A DNA stretch of 64,000 nucleotides, taken from an uncultured Gammaproteobacteria bacterium (GTDB lineage Bacteria > Pseudomonadota > Gammaproteobacteria > Eutrophobiales > Eutrophobiaceae). Positions 38,383-45,282 of this stretch are shown here, piece by piece. The translations under genes were made by a program, and so were the position numbers. Within the stretch, counting starts at the first letter, position 1, and each line of letters begins with the position of its first letter. The stretch is from assembly GCA_938084745.1 (NCBI GenBank), contig CALKEZ010000017.1, positions 47,458-111,457 of the forward strand. The letters are read 5' to 3'. Under the pieces are notes generated by a model. The model did not search any database and was not told the DNA's origin. It saw only the letters and a program-made list of their open reading frames with translations.

Positions 38383-40236
38383 ATGTCTTGGACTAGAAAT
38401 GTATTACGTGTGAATTTAAGCAATGGCTCAATTACACATGAACCTCTGAATATGCAATGGGCAAATGATTATCTCGGGCAGCGCGGTCTGGCAACAAAAT
38501 ATCTTGTAGAAGAAATCGATCCTAAATGTGATGCTCTCAGTCCTGAAAACAAGATGATCATGACAACGGGGCCGTTGACGGGCACGATGGCGTCAACTGC
38601 AGGTCGATATTCCGTGGTAACGAAAAGCCCTTTGACGGGCGCAATAGCCTGTTCCAATTCGGGTGGCTATTTTGGCAATGAGATGAAAAACGCAGGCTGG
38701 GATATGATTATTCTGGAAGGTAAATCGCCAACACCTGTTTATTTGTACATAGAGAATGATAAGGCCGAACTGATACCTGCGGATGACCTGTGGGGTAAAT
38801 CTGCCTGGGAAACCGACGAATTAATTCACAGTAAACATCAGGACCCAATGTTGCGTATTGCAGTGGTTGGTCGTGCTGCTGAAAAAGGTTGTTTGTTTTC
38901 TGCCATAGTTAATGATCTGCATAGAGCTGCTGGACGCTCTGGCGTGGGCACCGTTATGGCATCCAAGAATGTGAAAGCAGTTGTTCTCAGAGGGACTAAA
39001 GGGGTCGGTGGCATTAGTGACCCAGCAAAGTTTTTCAAGGCAACTGAAGATGGAAAAAAAGTGTTAGCTGAAAATGCGGTTACCGGTGAAGGTTTGCCCG
39101 CGTTGGGTACTCAGGTATTGATGAATGTGATTAACGAAGTTGGTGCATTACCAACCCATAATCACCGTGAAGTGCAGTTTGACGGCGCGAGCAAAATTTC
39201 TGGTGAAGCCATGCTAGAAGTACGTGCAAGTGATGGTAAGGCTAATCTAACCACAAATGGTGCGTGTTTTGGTTGCACCATAGCTTGTCAAAGAATTTCC
39301 ACTGTCGACAAGAATCATTTTACCGTAAAAGACAAACCTCAATATCAGGGCAATTCTGGCGGACTTGAATTTGAAAATGCCTGGTCATTAGGTACTGACT
39401 GTGGTGTTGATGATCTGGATGCGGTTACATTTGCTAACTTTCTCTGTAACGAGGATGCGGTTGACCCGATTTCACTTGGTGCGACGATTGCTGCCGCGAT
39501 GGAGTTGTTTGAAGAAGGTGCCATTACAGTAAAAGAAACCGGTGGGATGGAACTGAAATTTGGTTCTGCTGAGGCGCTAGTCTGGGCAACCGAAGTTACC
39601 GTGAAAGGCGAGGGCTTTGGTCTAGATCTGGGTATGGGTTCAAAAAGACTGTGTGAAAAATATGGTCGTCCCGAGTTTTCAATGACGGTTAAAGGCCAGG
39701 AATTCCCGGCCTATGACCCACGCGGTATTCAAGGTATAGGTTTAGCCTATGCCACATCGAATCGTGGTGCGTGTCACCTTCGAGGGTATACCGTTGCCTC
39801 TGAGATTCTAGGCATCCCCGAAAAAACTGATCCGCTGGTTACTGAAGGAAAGGCAGCGCTAGTCAAAGCATTTCAGGATGCAACCGCCGTTGTCGATTCT
39901 GCAGGGATATGTGTTTTCACCACATTTGCATGGACATTAGAAGATATCGCACCACAGATTGATGCCGCTTGTGAAGGCGACTGGAGTGCTGAGCGATGTC
40001 TTGAAGTCGGTGAACGGATCTGGAATATGGAACGTGAATTTAATCTGGCAGCTGGCTTGACGGCGATGGACGACACATTACCGAAACGTTTGTTAAAAGA
40101 CATTGCTGCTAAAACCGGCCCGGCAAAAGGCAGAGTGAACGATCTGGGTCAAATGCTACCAGAATATTACCAGCTTCGTGGTTGGACACCGGAAGGTGTG
40201 CCTACAGATGAAACGCGTATGCGTCTTGGTCTTTAA
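38383..40236 (+). CDS. Tungsten-dependent aldehyde ferredoxin oxidoreductase
   Basis: The 617-residue enzyme oxidises aldehydes to carboxylic acids at a bis-pyranopterin tungsten site; the reverse reaction is possible with strong reductants. The [4Fe-4S] ligands are visible as Cys295, Cys298 and Cys302 (ACFGCTIAC) with Cys510 (DSAGIC) as the fourth. Family text includes MIMTTGPLTGTMAS, GGYFGNEMKNAGWD, RSGVGTVMASKNVKAV and NRGACHLRGY. The Fe-S, FAD and MoaD-like genes around it identify an AorABC-type complex rather than the archaeal stand-alone enzyme. Its likely job is clearing aldehydes made by the quinoprotein dehydrogenase. Whether the metal is W or Mo cannot be read directly. Confidence 0.93.
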   Translation: MSWTRNVLRVNLSNGSITHEPLNMQWANDYLGQRGLATKYLVEEIDPKCDALSPENKMIMTTGPLTGTMASTAGRYSVVTKSPLTGAIACSNSGGYFGNEMKNAGWDMIILEGKSPTPVYLYIENDKAELIPADDLWGKSAWETDELIHSKHQDPMLRIAVVGRAAEKGCLFSAIVNDLHRAAGRSGVGTVMASKNVKAVVLRGTKGVGGISDPAKFFKATEDGKKVLAENAVTGEGLPALGTQVLMNVINEVGALPTHNHREVQFDGASKISGEAMLEVRASDGKANLTTNGACFGCTIACQRISTVDKNHFTVKDKPQYQGNSGGLEFENAWSLGTDCGVDDLDAVTFANFLCNEDAVDPISLGATIAAAMELFEEGAITVKETGGMELKFGSAEALVWATEVTVKGEGFGLDLGMGSKRLCEKYGRPEFSMTVKGQEFPAYDPRGIQGIGLAYATSNRGACHLRGYTVASEILGIPEKTDPLVTEGKAALVKAFQDATAVVDSAGICVFTTFAWTLEDIAPQIDAACEGDWSAERCLEVGERIWNMEREFNLAAGLTAMDDTLPKRLLKDIAAKTGPAKGRVNDLGQMLPEYYQLRGWTPEGVPTDETRMRLGL

Positions 40237-40267
40237 GTAGCAAATAAACAATAAGGAAAATAGCTAG

Positions 40268-41533
40268 ATGAAGCATGTCATTATTGGCGCTGGCCCTTCA
40301 GGTGTTATTGCAGCGGAAACCTTACGTAAAGTAGATCCTACATCAAGCATAATTATGATTGGGGATGAACCCGAACCACCATATTCACGAATGGCTTTGC
40401 CCTATTATTTGATTAATAAAATTGATGAGTCTGGTACCTATCTCAGAAAAGATGCTGCGCATTATGGAAATAAAGAAATTGATGTGATCAGAGACAGGGT
40501 GAGCATGATAGACACAAAGTCGAAATGTTTAAGTCTTAAAAATAATGACAAAGTTGATTACGATAAATTGTTAATTGCCACAGGTTCTCACCCTGTTAGT
40601 CCTCCCATTGAGGGGATAGGTCTGCCTGGTATACATTCGTGTTGGACACTAGAAGACGGTAGAAATATCGTAAATAGAGCACAACCCGGTGCCAATGTTA
40701 TCTTGATGGGGGCAGGGTTTATTGGTTGTATTATTCTGGAAGCACTCGCACTCCGTAAAGTTAACCTAACCGTTATCGAAATGGGTGACAGGATGGTTCC
40801 AAGGATGATGGATCAAACGGCGGGCAACCTGATAAAAGATTGGTGTAAGAAAAAGGGCGTAGCGGTGCATACCTCTACACGTGTAGATGCTATCGAAAAA
40901 GGCAGTGGCGACTCACTAAAAGTTAAACTTGATAATGGCGAAGTCCTGGATGCGGATTTAGTTATATCAGCAACCGGTGTCGCAGCGAATATTCAATTTC
41001 TCGAAGGTAGCGGCTTAGAGACTGACTTTGGTGTTATAGTCAACGACAGACTGCAATCAAACATTCCTGATATCTACGCCGCTGGTGATGTGTGTCAAGG
41101 CAAGGATTTTTCAACGGGTGAATACACTGTTCAGGCTATTCAACCAACGGCGGCAGATCATGGACGCATAGCGGCGATGAATATGTCAGGTAAAGATACG
41201 GCTCATCAAGGCTGTGTAAATATGAATGTGCTCGATACCATGGGCCTCATTTCGAGTTCCTATGGACTCTGGATGGGGGTCGATGGCGGAGAATCAGTTC
41301 ATTTATGTGATAATGATCGCTATCGCTACATAAGCTTACAATTTCAGGATGATATTCTAGTGGGTGCTCAAGCACTTGGTTTGACACAGCATGTAGGTGT
41401 ACTTCGTGGTTTAATACAAACCAAATTAAGGCTGGGTAAATGGAAAGATCATTTATTGAAAGATCCAACTCGTATTATGGAAGCCTATCTCGCTAATACT
41501 CAAGCTATTGGTCACAATGCTGGAGTGATATAG
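40268..41533 (+). CDS. NAD(P)/FAD-dependent oxidoreductase, AOR FAD subunit (AorC-like)
   Basis: The 421-residue flavoprotein has an N-terminal FAD Rossmann motif (VIIGAGPSGVIAAETL) and a second dinucleotide fold for NAD(P)H (about 140-175, VILMGAGFIGCIILEALAL). The FAD-contact ATG-type motif is LLIATGSHP, and the C-terminal FAD motif is IYAAGDVCQG. It would pass electrons between the Fe-S subunit and NAD+, giving an NAD-linked aldehyde oxidase. It lies between the AOR gene (31 bases) and the MoaD-like gene (seven bases). Confidence 0.9.
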   Translation: MKHVIIGAGPSGVIAAETLRKVDPTSSIIMIGDEPEPPYSRMALPYYLINKIDESGTYLRKDAAHYGNKEIDVIRDRVSMIDTKSKCLSLKNNDKVDYDKLLIATGSHPVSPPIEGIGLPGIHSCWTLEDGRNIVNRAQPGANVILMGAGFIGCIILEALALRKVNLTVIEMGDRMVPRMMDQTAGNLIKDWCKKKGVAVHTSTRVDAIEKGSGDSLKVKLDNGEVLDADLVISATGVAANIQFLEGSGLETDFGVIVNDRLQSNIPDIYAAGDVCQGKDFSTGEYTVQAIQPTAADHGRIAAMNMSGKDTAHQGCVNMNVLDTMGLISSSYGLWMGVDGGESVHLCDNDRYRYISLQFQDDILVGAQALGLTQHVGVLRGLIQTKLRLGKWKDHLLKDPTRIMEAYLANTQAIGHNAGVI

Positions 41534-41540
41534 ATCATTA

Positions 41541-41792
41541 ATGGAAATCACATTAAAACTCTACGCGAGTTTAAGTCAGTATCTCCCGGAAACTTCAGTA
41601 AAGCACGCCACCAGGATTGATATTTCACCCTCAGATACCACTTTTACACTACTGGATAGACTTAATGTGCCAAATGAAGAAGTTCATCTGGTCTTGTTGA
41701 ATGGAGTTTATCTACATCCTGAAGAAAGGAAAAACCTGAACTTTAGTGACGGTGATACGCTGGCGATATGGCCACCAGTGGCTGGCGGTTAA
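41541..41792 (+). CDS. MoaD/ThiS-family sulfur carrier of the AOR operon
   Basis: This 83-residue ubiquitin-fold protein ends in Gly-Gly (PPVAGG), the thiocarboxylate site used to deliver sulfur in pterin cofactor synthesis. Features: ITLKLYASLSQYLPE at the start and FSDGDTLAIWPPVAGG at the end. A dedicated MoaD in an AOR operon suggests a specialised tungstopterin supply. No separate MoaE is adjacent. Confidence 0.9.
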   Translation: MEITLKLYASLSQYLPETSVKHATRIDISPSDTTFTLLDRLNVPNEEVHLVLLNGVYLHPEERKNLNFSDGDTLAIWPPVAGG

Positions 41793-41822
41793 AATTAATT
41801 TCAATCCAGGACAAGATATGTA

Positions 41823-42125
41823 GTGACTGATTCAATTGAGTTAAAACGTGATATTGCAGTTACACACGATGAGTTTTATCGACTCATTATTAAAACGATA
41901 ATCGACAATCATTTATTAAAAATTGATCTGGAAAACGCAAATGTCAGTTTTCCTTTCCTGAATGGGCATGTGAATATTAATTTGGAGAATCAACTAACCC
42001 GAAAAATCGCATCGCTTACAATTCATCACACACCAATGACCTTTGTATTTCATGGCTTGGCCAAAGACGAAGTAGATGCGTATTTACAAAAATTCAACAC
42101 AACCTTTCACAAGGGTGGCGGTTGA
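41823..42125 (+). CDS. Small protein of unknown function ending the AOR operon
   Basis: The 100-residue protein starts with GTG at 41823, with AGGA about 11 bases upstream. It has no signal peptide or membrane segment. It resembles a small alpha/beta fold (LKIDLENANVSFPFLNGHVNINL, then a C-terminal helix and GGG tail). It is the fifth gene of the AOR operon, the position of the uncharacterised AorE in AorABCDE clusters. The homology is inferred from place, not from a recognised domain. A role in cofactor insertion or maturation is possible. The Gly-Gly-Gly end recalls the MoaD tail and may be coincidence. Confidence 0.7.
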   Translation: MTDSIELKRDIAVTHDEFYRLIIKTIIDNHLLKIDLENANVSFPFLNGHVNINLENQLTRKIASLTIHHTPMTFVFHGLAKDEVDAYLQKFNTTFHKGGG

Positions 42126-42176
42126 ATTAATAGCATCCAGTGAAATGATGGACTTAAACCGTTTTTACTTTCACTT

Positions 42177-42911
42177 TTAGTCGTCGTAGGATTCCAATGA
42201 CAGCGTTGAATGCCCACCCAGGAATACAGGCGTGTTAAATATATCGATAATGTCGCCATCAAGTTCATAACGAATCTGCTTCACCAGGCCAACATCAGGC
42301 GCATACCACTCTTCAACTTTCATCGGGATTTCAGTGTCTCCACTCACAGCATCCGTATAGGTATTGAATGTACCATTAGCAACAACTTTAATGCAGTTTT
42401 CAAACGTGCCTGCCGGGACAGTAACTGTTTCAGAAAGGGATTCGATGCGGTAGATCATAGGGACTTGTGCATCTTTGCCGACACGCACTCGATAAGGGTA
42501 TACGCGTAACATTAATAACGGGCGACTTATCTCACGCCATTCTGTCCCTATGGCTAATGGTTGTTTTAAAATATAGCGTCTCGCTCTATCCAGTCTCGGT
42601 TTAGATTCGACCATGGTACGCAAGGCTTCACGAAAAATACCTTGTTCGTCGAAATTAATATAGTAATCAATCCCTGAACTGGTGCGTCGAACGAAATAGG
42701 ATTTGTTCCCTGTTTCTTCCTTGCCCATGTTTGTTATGGTTAACCATTTATCGATAGATTCTTTTTCATTGCTGTATTCTGTTTTTAAACTGTAAGTAAA
42801 AGTCATCCCTTCGTTTAATGGGAAATACTTGCTTCCTACAGGCTTCTCAGAACAACTGGACAGTGACATAGCCAGTACTAAAGACAGCATTATGTGATTA
42901 ATTAATTTCAT
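42177..42911 (-). CDS. Lipoprotein of unknown function, last gene of the stator-like cassette
   Basis: With the start at ATG 42911 the product is about 244 residues and begins with a lipoprotein signal ending LSSC. The mature part is beta-rich, with the text TVTVPAGTFENCIKVV and EEWYAPDVGLVKQIRYEL. This pattern recurs in many uncharacterised bacterial surface or periplasmic beta proteins. The frame is open upstream to a GTG at 42992 that overlaps the previous gene, and another ATG lies at 42935; the lipoprotein signal decides the start. The gene follows the two-TM gene by 28 bases in the same direction. Confidence 0.72.
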   Translation of the reverse strand: MKLINHIMLSLVLAMSLSSCSEKPVGSKYFPLNEGMTFTYSLKTEYSNEKESIDKWLTITNMGKEETGNKSYFVRRTSSGIDYYINFDEQGIFREALRTMVESKPRLDRARRYILKQPLAIGTEWREISRPLLMLRVYPYRVRVGKDAQVPMIYRIESLSETVTVPAGTFENCIKVVANGTFNTYTDAVSGDTEIPMKVEEWYAPDVGLVKQIRYELDGDIIDIFNTPVFLGGHSTLSLESYDD

Positions 42912-42939
42912 AGTTGAGACGTTAAGTAATGACATGGGA

Positions 42940-43455
42940 TTATTTTTCAGGTACTTCAGGATCAGGCAAATCAAAAAATTCAATCTTTTCACGTTTACTC
43001 CCGTACTTGGATAAATCTCGTGCCATATCCTCTGTTGTTTTGCCTTCCTTTTTACGACCGAGTTGTATGTTGCCTCGTCGTTGTTCTTTTAACGCTGCTT
43101 CAAGTGCTGAATGTAATTCTAGATCATAAGGCAACTCATAAGCACGCGGTTCGGGTGCAGGTTTATTGTCGATGAATGACGTTGCCCAGATGTGGATTCT
43201 GCCTGCTTCACCTTCATCTTCATCAGGTTCTATAATCGAAGAAGCCATCAGTTGAAATTGATCAGGCAATGTTTGTTGTGTAGGCCAACCGAGTAAACCT
43301 TGCAGGCTGTAAAATGTTAGATAATAAAATCCGCTAACAGCAAGTACAAAAGTAAATTTTATCCATACCGGTAAACGAGTAAGTAAAAATATCGCCAGCA
43401 CTAATGCTGCTAATGCAACATACGTTAGTGTTAGCCCCAAAACAGCCTGATTCAT
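42940..43455 (-). CDS. Unknown protein with two membrane segments, stator-like cassette
   Basis: The 171-residue protein has two closely spaced hydrophobic segments at about 5-26 and 30-52 (LTLTYVALAALVLAIFLLT; FTFVLAVSGFYYLTFYSL). A polar, charged soluble region follows to the end, with Arg/Lys-rich text (LKEQRRGNIQLGRKKEGK). I recognise no domain. Its start overlaps the stop of the ExbD-like gene by four bases (ATGA), so it is coupled to the motor genes and probably belongs to the same complex. Confidence 0.75.
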   Translation of the reverse strand: MNQAVLGLTLTYVALAALVLAIFLLTRLPVWIKFTFVLAVSGFYYLTFYSLQGLLGWPTQQTLPDQFQLMASSIIEPDEDEGEAGRIHIWATSFIDNKPAPEPRAYELPYDLELHSALEAALKEQRRGNIQLGRKKEGKTTEDMARDLSKYGSKREKIEFFDLPDPEVPEK

Positions 43456-44060
43456 AATTTGTTAACCTCGACGATGGATTTAAATAGTGTATTAACATTT
43501 GATACGTTTCCTTCTGCATCTATGGTGAAACGCACTGCTGTTTTTTCATCTCCTTTTTTATCTAATTCAAGTGTGCCGTAGTAAATCACCTGTAACTGGG
43601 GATTGACCTTTACTGCACGAACTTCAACGTTTGCTTTCCTTAACGTTTTACTGTTGTAGTAATGAACATTGAATATATATTCTCCGGGAACATTGCCGCG
43701 TATTGTGACGACCTCCTGGTTGAGTGGATTGATTACCTCAGCGCCATTCACAATAATGCTGTCTTTAGCTATGCCACGATCATCTCTGTCAAGATGGATC
43801 AACCCGACTTCTGAGTTACGAAACCATACCACGCCGCCGCTAGGACCTTGTACCCAGGTGTCCACATCATCCGGACTACTGTCATCCCATTTTATGGTGA
43901 CAATAAATTCTGCTTTAGGATCAATAATCCCGGTTTTAGCCGGTGGGTTAAGAAATAAAATCGTGATCAGAAAAAGCAGGGTGAAAGCTAACAGGGAATT
44001 AAATAGTAAATCCGTGAATGGGTCCTGTTCGAACTCTCTGCTTGAGCGTCTTATGCCCAC
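43452..44060 (-). CDS. ExbD-like protein with a DUF2135-like periplasmic beta domain
   Basis: The 202-residue protein opens with a charged cytoplasmic tail and one membrane segment. The segment is preceded by DPFTDLLFNSLLAFTLLF, in which Asp17 stands where ExbD/TolR carry their channel aspartate (compare PFIDV). The rest, about 45-200, is a periplasmic beta domain. The stretches IVTIKWDDSSPDDVDTWV, PSGGVVWF and IHLDRDD resemble the acidic, calcium-binding-like pattern of DUF2135/YfaP proteins. This combination is not standard ExbD. The gene lies four bases after the MotA/TolQ-like gene. Confidence 0.78.
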   Translation of the reverse strand: MGIRRSSREFEQDPFTDLLFNSLLAFTLLFLITILFLNPPAKTGIIDPKAEFIVTIKWDDSSPDDVDTWVQGPSGGVVWFRNSEVGLIHLDRDDRGIAKDSIIVNGAEVINPLNQEVVTIRGNVPGEYIFNVHYYNSKTLRKANVEVRAVKVNPQLQVIYYGTLELDKKGDEKTAVRFTIDAEGNVSNVNTLFKSIVEVNKL

Positions 44061-44064
44061 TTTA

Positions 44065-44763
44065 TCAAGCCTTTTTGTGTTGCGCGGGTATTAGTACTGT
44101 TTCCATATAATGAACAGTTCTTGCCACGACTTCATCGGCTCCTCGGTCCAGTAACAGATACTGAAAGCTAAGTAACATGCTGCACAGTAACCCGACCAAA
44201 GTCGTATTTAATGCTACTCCCATACCTGCGGTCATTGAGGTAAGAATTCCCTGAACATCGGCAATATCGAATGACTTTAATGTTGAGAGTGGTCCCAGCA
44301 TAAGCACAAAGCCTATTACGGTACCCAGCAATCCTAACTTAACCAGTAGGCTGTTAAAAAACCAGCCTAACTCATGTTGTGCGTGTGCCTGATCAGCAAA
44401 TACTTCTGCCAGCAAAGCATTATCCATTGATTGTTCCCCGTTCAAGGACTGGCCTTCCATGCTTTTGGTGATGGTAATCAAAAAATCAGAGGGTAATGAA
44501 TTATTACTATCCCAGGCGAGGACATTATTTTCAATATCCATAATGGCATTGAGTTGCCTGGATAAATAATTTGCTCGGATACCGCAATGAACGGTTCCGC
44601 CAATAAAAAATAAAGCAATCAGGAAAGTGATTTTAGTGGGGTCGCTGACGAATATGTTTATAAGGATATTAAGTTGCCAGCTTAACCATAATAAAAAAAT
44701 CATGACACCGGCATAGATACACCACTGTAGAATTAATCGTGATTTGTAGGTTTTTGTGAGCAT
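44065..44763 (-). CDS. MotA/TolQ/ExbB-like proton channel protein of the stator-like cassette
   Basis: The 232-residue protein has four hydrophobic segments: about 12-35, 43-60, 130-155 (VKLGLLGTVIGFVLMLGPL) and 170-205 (GMGVALNTTLVGLLCSMLLSF). The signature GLLGTVIGF and the pattern AGMGVALNTTLVGLL are those of TolQ/ExbB/MotA. It should form a pentameric ring with the ExbD-like protein encoded next. It is not part of the TonB2 operon 13 kb away and lacks its sequence details. It heads a four-gene leftward operon divergent from acetone carboxylase. Confidence 0.85.
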   Translation of the reverse strand: MLTKTYKSRLILQWCIYAGVMIFLLWLSWQLNILINIFVSDPTKITFLIALFFIGGTVHCGIRANYLSRQLNAIMDIENNVLAWDSNNSLPSDFLITITKSMEGQSLNGEQSMDNALLAEVFADQAHAQHELGWFFNSLLVKLGLLGTVIGFVLMLGPLSTLKSFDIADVQGILTSMTAGMGVALNTTLVGLLCSMLLSFQYLLLDRGADEVVARTVHYMETVLIPAQHKKA

Positions 44764-45282
44764 TATTAATCTGATATGTCCTGAATGAAAATTCTAGCGC
44801 TTCGCTTTTAGAGTCGATAAAACTGTAGACGTTAGAAATATATTACATTGTTATGGTATTTAATATTGAAATGAACGTTTAATTTTGCTTTGCGGTCATA
44901 AGTTCTCTAATGGACCAGTCTTTAATAGTGAATTTGGGATAAAATAGCATACATTCTTCAAATGCGAAGACAATTTAAACCACTTAGCTTCGAAAGTAAA
45001 AATACACGATAAATTGTCAGGTAGATTATATGGCCTAAACAAATAGGATTAGGCTAATAATTGACCGGTCTTCGACCGACCGAACGAAAATCATACGCTT
45101 ATATTAACGGCTAGTTCTGTTGGTGATTTTACTAACAGTAATATAATCAATAATTTAACTGGCGGCGCTCTCCGATATCTCTGTCGGCACGACAATTGCT
45201 CTAAACAACGCGGAAATATAAAAACAATCTGGTTCATAAGTTCAATAATGTCCTATGAACCAATTCTTAGGAGGAAGATATT
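44764..45282 (+). promoter_or_regulatory. Acetone carboxylase control region with sigma-54 promoter
   Basis: The 519-base gap contains a near-consensus sigma-54 promoter at 45186-45200: GGCACG-ACAA-TTGCT, with GG (45186-45187) and GC (45198-45199) exactly ten bases apart. Transcription should start near 45211, giving a leader of about 72 bases. About 110 bases upstream of the promoter, CGGTC-TTC-GACCG (45066-45078) is an inverted repeat at a normal distance for an activator site. The leader ends in AGGAGGA (45269-45275) before the TTG start. The promoter of the leftward motor cassette must also lie here. Confidence 0.8.

Noticed and set aside
38383..40236. BamB-type benzoyl-CoA reductase
   Set aside because: BamB sits with BamC-I partners such as hydrogenase-like and selenocysteine proteins; here the partners are AorA, AorC and MoaD types.
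43452..44763. Zorya defence system (ZorA/ZorB)
   Set aside because: ZorA has a long cytoplasmic tail and ZorB an OmpA-like peptidoglycan-binding domain; neither is present, and no ZorC/ZorD/ZorE genes follow.
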